64,000 nt of DNA from Cladophialophora immunda. Taxonomy: Eukaryota; Ascomycota; Eurotiomycetes; Chaetothyriales; Herpotrichiellaceae. The position numbers and the translations under genes are program-made. The DNA lies in assembly GCF_000835495.1 (NCBI RefSeq), contig NW_015622545.1, positions 1,054,001 to 1,118,000 of the forward strand, written 5' to 3'. This document shows, one piece after another, positions 42,401 through 54,080 of this stretch. Position 1 is the stretch's first letter; each line of letters opens with the position of its first letter. The notes under the pieces are model-generated. The model searched no databases and was not told the origin of the DNA. It saw only the letters and a list, made by a program, of their open reading frames with translations.

Positions 42401-43310
42401 GTTTAAAATGCTGGAAGTCTTTTCCGGCGGTATAGGTGTTGTTATTTATTATTTAAAAAAATAATTTTCCATTAGATAGAATTCTTAGCGGTATAGACTA
42501 ATTATAGGCCGTATCTCGGGTCGCGCGATATAGGGTTTTTTATTATGATAGCGTAATTACCACTAGTACGTAGCCTTTATTCCCCGCATAACCTCTTACG
42601 TAGCCTACGAATTTTTCAATTTTTCAACTTTTCGACTTTTTGTTTTTATTTTGGTCGGAAAACACTTCCGGGATATTAACTTTTTTTAACTTTTTAATTT
42701 TTTGTCTACTCTAGCCGGAAACTACTTCCGGAAACCACTTCCAGCATTAACTTATTAACTTTATTACATCGACTCGGTAAGAAACCACTTCTAGTATGTT
42801 AACGTCTATAGGAAGGAATGGGGCGCTAGTGATTGAGTAAAGATAGGTTTGATAGGATAAATGTTCTTATAAGTTTGTGCGGTAAGGAACGGCGCGTAGG
42901 TAACTAAGCAATGAGATCTTTAGCGGTAAGGAATGGTGTGTAGGTGATTACGTAATGAGAGATTTAGCGGCGCAGACTGTTTCTACAAGTTTTTGTGGCA
43001 TAGAGCGGCGCGTAGGTGATCGATCGCAAAGCGATTTGGTAATAAGGGTTGTTCCTAGCGAGGTCTGGCAATATTGACACGACGCTCTGGCGACAGAATG
43101 TTAACTTGTTGCACCGACTTGGCTAAAACCACTTCTAGTATGTCAACATGTTAACTTGTTAACGTTGTTGCACCGACTCGGCCACCTTGTGGATGAGACA
43201 GTATCGAGATGTGATTGTCACCTCGATCTTTGGGCATATGAACATCGATCATTTCAAGAAACCACTTCCAGCATGTCAACGTTGTTGCATCGACTCGGCC
43301 AGGTGGAACT
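42397..43310 (+). repeat. dispersed repeat, copy 1 (RIP-mutated) with CCGGAAACCACTTCC sub-repeats
   Basis: 42397-42600 matches 49948-50160. Further right, four or more copies of (c)cggaaaccacttccagcatgtcaac alternate with short T-rich tracts. Mutation fades toward 43050, where TG and CA dinucleotides return. No coding capacity is seen. Confidence 0.8.
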
Positions 43311-45849
43311 CCACTCACTGACTCTGTATGGCGTCTGCACTTGCTCGTGCAGGAGGGGATGCTGGGCGACGAGATTGTGATGCGAGGCAGCCAGCTTTGG
43401 ATGGTGCTGGCGGGCCGTCTCGAGGCGGAGGATCAGCGTGATGGCGCTCTGGCTCGGGCGCCGGTGACACCATGGACCGACGAGACTGCGGCTGCTGATC
43501 GATTCTGATCGAACAGCCGGTTTCTGTTGCCGCGACCGGTTCGACGAATCCGGCGTGGCCAGCGCAGAGAGTCTTCAATGCTATGGTTCATGGAGCGTAG
43601 GATACCGCCTTCGAGGCCGCGAGCTCCATGAGCATCAAGACCGTGCGTGATGAAAACAGACAAGTTTGAGTGGCCCTGGATCGCAAACGACCCTCGTACG
43701 ACCGCCACTCCCGCCCTCGCTGTCCTGGTGCAACATCGGCGCAAGTCGTCGACAGTCGATGCTTCCCATAGCCTTGGAGGGATCGGCCTTCGCATTCGAC
43801 CTCTCCTTATCCCGCCAAGTCTCGGTCAAGTCGATCTTGCCGGTTGAGGAGTTCCTGCGACGGGACCGCTGGGGGAAAAAGCTCATGGCCGTCCGCAGCC
43901 ACTTTGGGCATCGAAAGGCCCAGCTGTGTGGCACTAAGGCGAGACAGTCACTCACGCGAGCGTGGGCGAGTGATCCTACCACCGGGTGCGAAGTCCACTA
44001 GGTCTGAAGTCCCTGGCCTCGTGGCAGGACGGGACGCTACTGCTGTGCACTCGCCAAGTGGTTTCCGGCCAGGTGGAACGATCAAACCCGTGGCGAATGC
44101 GGGAGATTGATTCCACTCCCCCAAGCATACCTCAAGCTCTTCTTTCGCAACTATCATTGTCAATACATGGAGCGATCTTTGGTGGGTAGCAGATCGCAGC
44201 TATGCTACGACTTTGCAATCACAACGGCCGAGTTGGTCTGCAACGGCGCAGAAAGCTCTGGACAGGAAGCCTGCGAAGGAGGAACGGTCTTTAATATTAA
44301 GCGAGTCGAGAACATGTGTTCGACCATAGAACCGCCTCCTCAGCGACGGAATGGACCAGTCGCTCCTGCCTTGTCCGTTCCCCTAACCCGTCACGGGCGG
44401 GCGCGAAGTAGAGTAATCGACCGAGCTCGAGCGGTGGCATAACTTAATACGGCGGCGCCGGCACGGGTCACGTACGCTAGCATAGAGGTCTAGCGAAGAC
44501 GCCCTCCGGCGCCGACTACGGATTCCGCTCGTCTAGCTATTTAAGCTTCGACGCTAATCTTTAAGCGCTATTCGAACAGATAGAATCTGGCAGTAAGAAA
44601 ACGGTAAATGTCGCGAGGATTCAGCCCCTTGTACTTTACTTCAGGTTCATTCTCTGCTGCGCACAACGAGGACACTCTATCGATTGCACAACAAAAGAAC
44701 TAGAGGTCTCTGGTTGAGGTACCCAATTGGCAACAACCTGACCCCCATCCGCTGACAAATCTGGTCGCGCCCACCTAGCCAGGCACCCAGGGAGCGTTAT
44801 TTGGAGGAAGTGCCGAAGGAGATGGGTCGTCCATTGCATTACACGGTAGGACCAAGCATTCCGAGCACGAACTGCTGGAGTTACGAATGACTGCAAAGAC
44901 ACACCCGGCCGCGCAAAGGAAAAGGGGCCTTTGTTCGTCCTGACTCAGCCGAGCAGCCCTCCTCCGTCCAGGTTGATCGCTTGGGTTGAGTGAGGGTTGC
45001 GTGGGTGCGGGCGGGCGGACCAGGGGAACTTTAGGACCTTTCGCCCCTCACCCCCGTCATATCCAACAATCATGCTCGCAGGCGCTCCGCCACGTGAACT
45101 CGACCAAACGCGCTCCATGCAAGCATTGGAATGCGCCAGATGCTTGGCCAGTGAGGTTGCTTGGACCTGTCCCGCAGACTTGTTCTCTGGAAAGAGGATA
45201 TTCAGGGTTGTCTGGTCGGGGAACCGGCGGGGCTTCAGATCGGATGGTCCAGGCTATGCCTTTCATTGTTTGAACAGGCGCCAGGCGCCCCAAAGGTCCA
45301 AGCATGGGTTCAACCCGCCCTTGACAAGGTAACGGAAGAGAGCGAGGTCGGCCGACCCTCAGGAAAACGGATGGCGCTCAACGCTGGGTGGGCACTGACA
45401 TTCACCCCCCGCCCTTCATACCAAGTTTCCATCGAGGAGCACGAAAAAGCACATGGAGCCGCAAGGACAGGAGCCGTCAAAGCTAGAAGCAACACTATTA
45501 AGCTATCGGTGCACTATGAAAAAAGTTCACTGTGAAAAGCCATGCTCAAACACCCGCCTTCCCGACGTGAACATGTCGACCTCTTGGGCGGTTCAAATCC
45601 AGAGCGCCTGGGCATGGCGGCTTCGCCTCTTCGGGTGCTCGAGCAGTGGTGACACACTGCCGCCATGAGCATCCTTTGTCCACCCATCAGGGAATATCTC
45701 TGACCTCGCCAGAAGGACGGCCGACAACCTCCTTTGGCCCCCCCCCCCTTCATTGTCCCCCTCGTCCTTTCTGGCCAAGTTGTTTTCCCAATTCGACCCG
45801 GTCACGGAAACCCTCCCACGACCAATCCACAGGCGGGGAGATCAGTGAC
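43311..45849. other. no supportable gene
   Basis: Open frames on both strands at 43315-44110 and 44986-45535 lack recognisable domains. 44440-44600 is CG-rich with stops. A 40-bp near-duplicate (gctcgagc..gtgacacactg.gccatgagcatcc) occurs at 45638-45676 and 45855-45895, the latter within the end of the next gene. Confidence 0.45.
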
Positions 45850-46944
45850 TTAGTGCTCGAGCGGCAGTGACACACTGAGCCATGAGCATCCCTTCGCCAC
45901 CCTGTGCTCCCCAAGATAGCTCATGAAGTCGGAGCGCCGTGCGTAGTGAACTTGTAGGGGCTCGTCGTCGGGGAACAGCGGTACGCTTGGAATGCGGGAG
46001 AAATCAATAGTCGGCACGTCTCTTTCGTCGTTGAATCGAGGAAGGCGCTCGCCGGCGTCGAGCTCGCTGAGACCCAAGCCTTCGGGGAACCAAAGATCCG
46101 CTGTCCCCAAGCGGAAGGCCTCGGCAAACTGCAGATGGTTCTGCTCCCCAAATTTCACGCTTAGCCACCGGCGTCGTGTTTGGTTGTCCACTTCTTCAAA
46201 TTGAGGCTTCATTTCTTCCTCAGGGTCGTCAATCGTGAACCTCTCCATGCCGAGATAGCGATCCCGCACCAACCAAAAGCTCTTGTCAATTGGATGGAAG
46301 ACCATATGAAATACACCAAAAACGCCGTCTTCCACCGTGTAATACGGGTCTTGATTAATCACTCTTCCCACAGGGAGGCCGAACCGTAGAGGGAGAACAG
46401 GTTCTTCTTCGGTATTAGAGCCGCGCTCTACTTGAAGAGCCGGGTCGAACTCATGAATAAGGTCCATAAACTCCTCATTCTTGTCAGGTGTAGTTGCGCC
46501 GGCAGCGTTCATTGGCATCAAAGAAGTATCGGGGTCGAAGTACAACGGGTCAGGCTGAGTTTGAATCCGAAAGATACGTAGCGTGTCGTAGACGCCACAA
46601 AGAAATATACTAAAAGTGTATTCGTCATCTTGAGTGAAGTCGAACCGGTGAAGCCATTGAAAAAATTCTTTGAGACAGCCAGAGCCGATCCATGATAAAG
46701 ACTTGAGGCATGGTATAGGCCCAGGGTATGGTAAGGGGTCCGCAACCTTGGACGCCTTTCCCATTTCGATTTCGCGGAGTGTGATTGTCCTTCCGTACTC
46801 ATGTTGTGCCACAAAATACGTCACCCGGTCTCTGGGACGAGGTATAAGCTTCCTTTCTTTTTCTTTTTCTTCGCTTGCTTCCTCGTCTACTGCTTTCCTT
46901 GCTCTCTTCTCTGCTTCTTCTATTGCGTTCTGTGTAGGAGTCAT
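45850..46944 (-). CDS. uncharacterised fungal protein, 364 residues
   Basis: An uninterrupted frame starting MTPTQNAIEEAEKRARKAVD. The first 40 residues are a charged helix (EEASEEKEKERKLIPRPRDR). The body is mixed alpha/beta with well-formed hydrophobic strands (YTFSIFLCGVYDTLRIFRIQ; VEDGVFGVFHMVFHPIDKSF; WLSVKFGEQNHLQFAEAFRL) and no signal peptide or membrane segment. I do not recognise the family. Coherent composition and lack of stops argue for a real gene. The last 15 residues are coded by a 40-bp segment duplicated downstream, so the original C-terminus may have been altered. Neighbours are non-coding. Confidence 0.65.
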   Translation of the reverse strand: MTPTQNAIEEAEKRARKAVDEEASEEKEKERKLIPRPRDRVTYFVAQHEYGRTITLREIEMGKASKVADPLPYPGPIPCLKSLSWIGSGCLKEFFQWLHRFDFTQDDEYTFSIFLCGVYDTLRIFRIQTQPDPLYFDPDTSLMPMNAAGATTPDKNEEFMDLIHEFDPALQVERGSNTEEEPVLPLRFGLPVGRVINQDPYYTVEDGVFGVFHMVFHPIDKSFWLVRDRYLGMERFTIDDPEEEMKPQFEEVDNQTRRRWLSVKFGEQNHLQFAEAFRLGTADLWFPEGLGLSELDAGERLPRFNDERDVPTIDFSRIPSVPLFPDDEPLQVHYARRSDFMSYLGEHRVAKGCSWLSVSLPLEH

Positions 46945-48024
46945 CGTGAGTTGACTCTCGCAGGACTCGAGAAGGTTGGGAGGGACGGCAATACTTTCGA
47001 CTCGCTGGTCTGGATATGAATGGGATTGACGTGATCAACAAGGTGTTTTGGGACCAAGACGAGGCAAGAGTGAAGAGATGACAACCGTGGAGAAGTGCAA
47101 GGGTCAAGACTCACGAGGACTGCATTCACGACCTCGCTCAGACTGCATTCAAGACTGCAGTCAGGCTTGGCACCCCATGGAGTTGCCCTCAATTGGGAGT
47201 CTACGCACCTGCCGCAGCATGGGGGCAGCTCTCCTGCACTGCAAGCCGCACGGGGCTGCAAATCAAAATCTAGGCACTGCTCGATTGGAACCATGTCTCT
47301 AGACGAGTCGGTCTAGACGAGTCGGTTCCTCAATGGCGCCCATGAGCCAAGCTGGCCACGAATCCCAGTGAGTCGGTGCGAAGGACTTTGAGTCGTTGGT
47401 GTATACAGAGCTGGTGCCAGGTCTTTGATCTCCATCGAAACTTTTGATTCTGTCGGCTTTGTTCCAGACCGATTTGTCTCGAAAGTTGCTAAAAAAAACC
47501 CAACAACAACAAAATGTTTCAACTTCTAGCCTCGCTCTCAGCTTGAGGTTGAGAATCACCCCCCTGAATCGTGAGCAAGTCCATCAGGCACAGATTTGAC
47601 TCATCGCAGACTTAGGAATCAGTCGCACGAGCGATAATGTCTGAGAGCATTGGTTTCCTTTCCGAGATGACAGAAGACAAACAACACCAGTGGTGGGAAC
47701 GCCTACTTTCCATCTGGTCTGTTTGAATTGCACAAAGGATATGTGTGCTTGTTCCCGTGGATCAAGGCTGTGAGATGGGCAGATGCCTCAACTGCGCTGC
47801 TACTTCAACAAAGGATATGTGTTCTTGTTCCCATGGATCAAGGCTGTGAGATGGGCAGATGCCTCAACTGCACTGCCACTTCCACAAAGCGAGCACTCAG
47901 ATGATGATCGGGAGCTGTTTCACGATACGACAATGCTCATACAGACGGTACGTGATATAAGGGAAGTACTCCAGGACCGAGATGTGAGTGTTCTATACAC
48001 ATTTCCTTCATCATTTCCTTCATC
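46945..48024. other. intergenic region between divergent genes
   Basis: Apart from the 75-bp duplication at 47734-47883, only short frames are present. Promoters of both orphan genes must lie here, but no clear TATA box was identified. Confidence 0.5.
47734..47883 (+). repeat. 75-bp tandem duplication
   Basis: Two copies of a unit starting caaaggatatgtgt and containing gctgtgagatgggcagatgc; they differ at only a few positions. The length is a multiple of three. Confidence 0.9.
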
Positions 48025-49110
48025 ATGGCTGGTTCCAACGAGATGAGCACTTCTGCTGACTTTGAAGACTTTTGGAAGCTGTCAGATCGCGACCTCACGA
48101 ACCTCACGAACGACGACACGATCAAAATCTTGACCGCCGGGGTCAAGAACATGTCCAGCATTGCCAAATGTGCGCAAGATCTGCTTTCCGAAAACGCCCT
48201 CCTCCAGAAATACTTGACATACCAGCGCCTGGTCAAAGTCCTCGATTTCGTTTCGAAGGGAGCACGGTTACTCCACCCCAACCCGAAGTCAGATCCCCTG
48301 ACGAAAACCATTGACGACTTTGCGGGCCTCTTGGACGACCTCAAGGGCGACCTTGCTCAAGAGGATGATGACCAAAACAAAATACCCAATTCGTCGGCGA
48401 TTGAGCTTCTCCTGGAGCTATTCTACAAGGCTATGCCTGAGGTGCCTGAAGATATCGGTACGTGATCGGCAATATTGGTATATCCAGGTGACTGATTGAT
48501 TGCAGATGAATTCGTGCTGGCCTTCGAAGCCCGATTCGGCAAATACTTCACACAAGCCAACCATTGCGGGTTGCCCTCGGTCGTTTTTATATGCTTTGCA
48601 CCCCATGGCATCATTATCACAGCTACTGCAGCGAGATGGCAGTTATCCTTGGAAAACAATGAGACGACACCAAACAAACGAGAGGTCGAGTTTGATGGGG
48701 TCAAAGTCAATATGAGACGGATGCGGAACAAGCGCTTCCAATTCAGCTTGACAGAGAAGCCAAAGCAGTGGAAACTATTCGAGAAAGCGCACGACAAATG
48801 GCGGAAGCCGAAGAATGACCACACAATGAGCTACGAGCTGCAGAAACAACATTTCGAAGGCTTCGACCACTTGACTGCCCATGGAGGCGCATTCCATGTC
48901 CTGGCTGGAGCCGGCAGCATCCTCGAAATCTACGCCCCTTGCATCAAATGCCGCTACTTGCACCGGTTTGCATATATCGGCCCGAAGCCTATCGACAACC
49001 GACTCACGGAGGGGAGATGCTACTATGGTAACTGCGCCGAAGATCTATGCCATGAGTTGTTACTGAAGAACAAAGCATTAGACCGGCAGCCGAATACGTC
49101 TCTGTGCTGA
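48025..49110 (+). CDS. uncharacterised fungal protein with one intron, 345 residues
   Basis: Exon one 48025-48457 and exon two 48506-49110 join across a 48-bp intron (GTACGT donor, TGACTGATTG branch, CAG acceptor), giving GAT for Asp at the junction. Exon one codes an acidic helical domain (FEDFWKLSDRDLTNLTNDDT, LDDLKGDLAQEDDDQN). Exon two has a beta-rich part (PSVVFICFAPHGIIITATAA), a basic central stretch and a C-terminal Cys-rich segment: CIKC, then CYYGNC and C, which may bind zinc. No stop or frameshift occurs. The family is unknown to me; the start at 48025 fits MAGSNEMSTS and follows an in-frame stop region. The frame continuing past the intron to a TGA and conserved phase support reality. 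Confidence 0.78.
48458..48505 (+). other. spliceosomal intron
   Basis: 48 bp, GTACGTGATC start and TGATTGCAG end; removing it restores one continuous frame. Confidence 0.8.
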
Positions 49111-49740
49111 ACAAAGGCACCCTTCAACCACCAACCAACCATCTTAACCCCCCGCCCGTCTTCATCACAACCGACCTGCAATCCCTTCTTCTTCGCCTTG
49201 GTCGTCCACAATCCGCCGTCGCCTTTCTTCCCCCCACCAGAAACTCTGCGCCTGTGTGGGCAGCTTCTGAGCATGATCTGTCAGCGTGGTGAGCAAAAGG
49301 TTTGTTGCACGCGAAAATGGTACCGAGAGTGAGGGAGGCCATCTCCAGTCGATCTGGTTTTGTACATATATGTGGCGTCACTTCAGGTGTGGCCCGGGGT
49401 CGGCGGCATATGGCAGATGCATTCTTGTTGGCGCGCCTCAGATAGCCGAGCGCTGGTCGCTCCCTCGTTGGTTAGCATTCATTCATGTATTGTCCGAGAG
49501 TTTCTTTCGTTTCGGCCCCAGCAGCGAGCAACATGAAAATATCCCATGTTGAATGGAATCGGTGCTCAGGTCACATGGCGAGATGCTCGGGTCTGGCTCG
49601 CTCGCTCGCTGGGGCCCGTCGGCGGTTTCGGGGGGGGGGGGGGGGGGGGGGTCCTTTAGGCATCCCCACTACCTTTAGATACCCTAATTAAGATCCTTCA
49701 GGCGCCCCTAACGTCCTGCACGACAGCCGCGCCAACGACC
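49111..49740. other. intergenic; 22-bp G homopolymer
   Basis: No gene supported. A run of 22 G at 49630-49651 stands out; its length is unlikely to be exact in any assembly. Confidence 0.7.
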
Positions 49741-49754
49741 ATGGCGCGGGTGGA

Positions 49755-49930
49755 AAAGTTGAAATTCCAGGAGTGCCCAAGATCCAAGTCGAGGGGGACT
49801 TCTCAACATTCTCGAGTGGCAGCGAAAAGCTTAAATTCCAGAGGGTGCACTTCTCGAGACTTCTCCAGGCAGCGAGAGTTTAAATTCCAGAGGGTGCACT
49901 TCTCGAGACTTCTCCAGGCAGCGAGGGAGC
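49755..49930 (+). repeat. ~48-bp tandem repeat
   Basis: Two near-perfect copies of (t)ttaaattccagagggtgc...gcagcgag plus a diverged third upstream. Confidence 0.85.
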
Positions 49931-49934
49931 TGAA

Positions 49935-50450
49935 AACCGCTGAAAACGCTCAAAGTTGAAAATGCTGGAAGTCTTTTCCGGCGGTGCAGGTTGTCATTTA
50001 TCTTGGTCATTTGTCATTTGAAAAAATATTATTCTGTCTGACAGAATTCTTGGCGGTATGGACCAATCACAGGCCGTGCCTGAGGTCGCGCGACATGGGG
50101 TTGTTTTGTCATGACAACGTGACCACATGACAACGCCACCACCACATTGCCTTTGTCCCCCGCACAACCCCTCACCACACAGCACTTTTGAACTTTTCAC
50201 GTTTCACTTTTCAACTTTTTTCCACTCTGGCCGGAAATCACTTCCGGAATGTCAACTTTTTTGCGATGCACACCCACTCTGGCAGTACACGCCGGAAACC
50301 ACTTCCAGAATGTCAACTTTTTGGCACCCACAGTACCACAGTACACAACTCAGTCTGCAACGCACTCACTCACTCACGTCTTCCACCAACATGATTGCGT
50401 ACGTGTCGGAAGTAGCCACTTGAACTTTGCACTTGGACTTTTCAAAGTCG
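49935..50450 (+). repeat. dispersed repeat, copy 2 (unmutated)
   Basis: Counterpart of 42397-42600 and of the CCGGAAACCACTTCC sub-repeats (50228-50330). It retains the CA and TG dinucleotides that are TA in copy 1 and directly abuts the Tc1 element. Confidence 0.85.
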
Positions 50451-50616
50451 GCTACTGAGAGGGGTGCCTGAGCTACCTACTAAAGGAGCGACAGTAGGTC
50501 CGCAAAAGTCACCGGACACTAGTCGCTTGGCACCCACACCACCGAATAGACGTGTACAATTCAATTGATTATTTCTCAACCACCATCGCTTCATTTATTG
50601 TTTAATTGTTATAGAG

Positions 50617-51325
50617 ATGCCTTCGAGACGTGCATATTCTGATTTTGAGCGCGGAACAGTATATGGCCTTCATCTAGCTGGTAAATCTGTACGCGAAATT
50701 GCGACTACCATAAACATCCCGAAATCGATAGTGTTAGATATACTACAGAATCCACAACCAGATAAGAGCGCTCGGACTAGACGGCCTAAAAAGCTTTCTA
50801 AGCGTTTAGAAAGGCTCATTCTACGTATAGTTAAGCTCTCGCCTAAGATCTCGTACGCTGAGCTGAGAAAAAGGCTTTAACTTGATGTCTCGGACGATAC
50901 TATTTCTCGCCTACTTAGAGACAATAGGATTAAGAAATGACTCGCGAAAAAGCGTCCTAGGCCTACGGACGAACGTACTAAATAGCGCTTTGAATAGGCC
51001 ATGGCCCATAAGGACTAGACGTGGGAGGATTAGCTCAAAGTCGTCTAGAGCGACGAATACTCTATTTAACGCGGTAGCAGTAATAAGAGAGAATGGGTCT
51101 TCCGTACGCCTAAGTAGAAATGGGATAGCGATAAAATCACTACTAAAGGTATATCTAGAGATTTCTCTATTATGATTTAGGTAGCGATCTTTAGCGAGGG
51201 CGAATCTTCCGATATATATATCTTATTCCGTAATTAGAAGTTAGTAAAGATGGGCTCCTTAGCGAATTCCTATATCTAAGTCCTCGCTAATAATATTCTA
51301 GTAGTCTAGGAGCCTAGGAGGATAT
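50617..51325 (+). pseudogene. Tc1 transposase, N-terminal part
   Basis: ATG at 50617 begins MPSRRAYSDFERGTVYGLHL, AGKSVREIATTINIPKSIVL (helix-turn-helix), SARTRRPKKLSKRLERL and ISYAELRKRL, 87 codons intact to a TAA. Beyond it the frame continues through many TAG codons (DVSDDTISRLLRDNRIKK, KKRPRPTDER), where Gln or Trp is expected. This is the paired HTH DNA-binding part and the first Asp region of the DDE domain. The first 260 bp are almost free of lesions and the rest is heavily hit. Confidence 0.85.
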
Positions 51326-51550
51326 TTAGGCCCTGCTTGGCTCGACAGCGCTTTTGACACCCAAAAGCGCTTGTGGCAGAACAGGCCAAGCCGCGTCGTC
51401 TCTGGCGCCGTCACGCCTAATTTACTAGGCGCGATCCCTGACTAGGCATAGATCGGCCGCCATGACGTTCCTGATTTTCCTGTAGGCAAACGAGTCGATT
51501 GAGCGCAGTTAAGACCTCGTCGTTAGCTGTTTATATAGCATTCCTTAGTG

Positions 51551-52760
51551 TTGATGGCCCTACCTACCTACCTAGCGATCTCTGTCCAATCTACCGCCAT
51601 AGTTGGACCTGTCCTCGCGTTCCTGTTTATGCTATTCGCTAGCAAAATCGCTAATAGGTTTAATCGCGAGCCCCTTTACTCGAATCCTCGCCGTGGCGCT
51701 GAATTATTAATCGATTGGCGACGTAGACCAGTCCTTTTATACCGCAATCTGGGGTGTTCGATTGAGACATTTGACGACCTCGTCGCCTAGGTCCGTGATA
51801 ATGGAGGCTTATAAGATTTACGCTATATGACTGTCGAGGAGAGGAGAAGGTGGCGATCTTCCTGTTTATCTGCCGATTTGGTGCTACATAGGCTATTGCG
51901 CTAATAGTGTTCTCTCGAGGTCCTTAGGGTATCTCATACTTATTCAACTTGATCCTGAAGACCTTGTTACCGTTATATCTATAGGTTGTAACGTAGCTAA
52001 CGATAGATACACCGGTTCCGCCTTTCATCCGTAATAACAGTAAGTTCTAGCCCTACTTTAAGGACTGCGTTAGGGCTCTAGATGGGACTTATATATAGGT
52101 TTTCCTTAACTATTCGACCCTAGGCGAAGAGGGGGTAGGCGCCTAGCGTAATCGTAAAGGCATATTGATACAGAACGTCCTTAGAATCGCCTCGTTCAAT
52201 CTGCAGTTCTAGCTAGTCTATCCTAGCTAGGAGGGCTCTGCCTACGATAGTACTGTCCTGAAAGATGCCCTGGCGACAGAGGCGTTTCGGCCTCCTCTAG
52301 GTCGCTATTTCCTTGCGGACGCTGGGTACTATAACGCCTCGTTTATGTTGGTTCCTTACGACGGTGTCCGATACTACCTAAAGGAGTGGTTACGCGAGGG
52401 CGTTAATAAACCGCGTAATAAGGAGGAGCTATTTAACCTAAGGCATTTCACGTTAAGGAATACGATCGAGAGGTTATTTAGCGTGTTTAAACGTAAGTTT
52501 AAGATACTTAGTGGTAGGAATGAGTACTTAATTGAGAAGTAAATCGACCTTATAATTACGCTTACGATAGTATTTAACTTTATCGCTCAGCGCGATCGAG
52601 ACGACGAGGATCTTAATCTGGCCCTTTTAGACATCGTAAATAGCACAGATATTGACGTTCCTAGGCCTCCGCGCTAGTCTATCTAGGTAGGTAGACGAGT
52701 TCGCAAAGAGATGGATGAAGTAAGAGATTGGATCGCAGAGAGGATGTGGCTAGATTATTA
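51551..52760 (+). pseudogene. Harbinger DDE transposase (nuclease)
   Basis: Starting with MALPTYLAISVQSTAIVGPV, the frame continues FNREPLYSNPRRGAELLIDW, MTVEERRRWR..., ALDGTYI (first Asp, about 52078), YDSTVLKDALATEAF, ADAGYYN (second Asp, about 52318) and NLRHFTLRNTIERLFSVFKR (Glu, about 52467), ending RDWIAERMWLDY. These are the DDE_Tnp_4 motifs. Stops are TAG at places where Gln (CAG) or Trp (TGG) is expected, for example in FQLVYPSWEG. One or two small frame changes occur near 51880. Confidence 0.88.
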
Positions 52761-52821
52761 ATAGTATTGGATAGGTAGATGAAGCGTATGAAATTCGACA
52801 TGTTACTACTACCTAGTCGAT

Positions 52822-53800
52822 CGACCTCAGTCCGTCAGGTTACGAATCTCGTCCATTAACTAAGCCTCCTGTAACCTAGGCTATAATTCAACGAACATCT
52901 TAGCGTAAGCGCTGACTACCTTGATCGCCTTTATCATCTCTATCTCAGTCAATTTGTCCAGGTAGACGTCTTAAAGCGATCGAATCGCTATCTGTTTGAC
53001 GGTCTTCTCTTACCGCTTAGCGTTTAGGCGTCTCGATCTCTCATCTTTCCTCTCTTAAGACCTTAGTTTTTGTTCCTCTATAATCGAGTCTACGAGGACT
53101 CTTATCGTTCGATTAAATTTAGCTGATCCTACCTTCTTCTTTTACCTTACCGGAGTGACGTCCTAGTCTATGGCGATCTTAAGTTTATCTGGATCTTCAG
53201 ATTTACGCTTTCGATCGATCGCTGGAATGGCTAAACCACCTTCAATCGACGCTAGAAAACCCTCCTCCTCACTCTCACGTTGAGACTCAGTTAAATCGAT
53301 CGAATCCTTAAGCGCTCTATATTGATCTCGCGTAAGTCTCCCTATCGCTATTAACCTAGAAAAGATCTCCTTAAGGGCTTATTTATGCGGCATCGCATAC
53401 GTCTTAAACCACACATAGTCCTTAAGAGGCCCTTCAGTAAGCGATTACTAGTTTTCCTCCTCCGTAGAGAACTACCTAGTGGATTTATCGAACGAATAGC
53501 CTGTCTTTTCATATAACTTTAAGAATAGCTCTCATTTAGCCTTCTAACTAGCCCTCTTCGAGTTTAATCGGTCTATATTTACCTATGGAAATCTAACCTT
53601 CATTACGCTAATAACGTCTCTATAGAAATCTGCCTTGAATCGCTTACCTATACGGCCTTCCTTTTTGCCTTTTTTAAGTAGTTCTAGATATAGTAACTCC
53701 TCCTCGCTCGACTATTTCTCGCCTAGTATCTTACTCTGCTTCCTTTGCAAATTACTAGCTATCTAGAGGATAGCAAAAGGCGAGATATTCAATAGGAAAA
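52822..53800 (-). pseudogene. Harbinger-associated Myb/SANT-like protein
   Basis: Read through TAG codons on the minus strand: SSEEELLYLELLKKGKKEGR, RFKADFYRDVISVMKVRFP, ELFLKLYEKTGYSFDKSTR, FSTEEEN, GPLKDYVWFKTYAMPHK, LKEIFSRLIAIGRLTR, then charged helices to LMDEIRNLTD and a TGA. The first 100 residues have the trihelix/Myb_DNA-bind layout of the second Harbinger protein, which guides transposase to the DNA. Again most stops replace Gln or Trp. Confidence 0.8.
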
Positions 53801-54080
53801 GGGGGTGAATATCACATAGATTACAGCGATTGCATAACTACCTAGTGGGGGCTAAAAGCGCATGTAAACGTAGTAATTCGTCGCGTTTATACGCTTATGA
53901 AATTGTGGATATACAAGAGGCGCTATAACCTGTGGCGTTCGATGGCTTTTACACTAAAAATTTGGTGGATTTGACATAATCAAAAGCGCCTGTGTAGCTA
54001 AGGACCTGTTCTGGCATAAGCGCTTTTGGTCAGATTGGGGGCCAAAAGCGCTCAAAAGCGCTCAGCCAAGCAGGCCCTTA

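Larger units (their letters stand above)
51329..54077 (+). mobile_element. PIF/Harbinger transposon (2749 bp) inside Tc1
   Basis: Ends GGCCCTGCTTGGCT (51329) and AGCCAAGCAGGCCC (54077) form 14-bp inverted repeats with one mismatch, flanked by TTA (51326-51328 and 54078-54080), the 3-bp target duplication of this superfamily. Sub-terminal AAAAGCGCT motifs repeat at both ends. It carries a transposase and a Myb-like gene in convergent orientation, the standard two-gene layout. Confidence 0.93.

Noticed and set aside
45585..45610. tRNA-like GGTTCAAATCC motif
   Set aside because: No acceptor stem or D/anticodon arms can be folded around it.
47783..48046. 87-codon frame just upstream of 48025
   Set aside because: It overlaps the 75-bp duplication and runs into the start of the better-supported two-exon gene in another frame.
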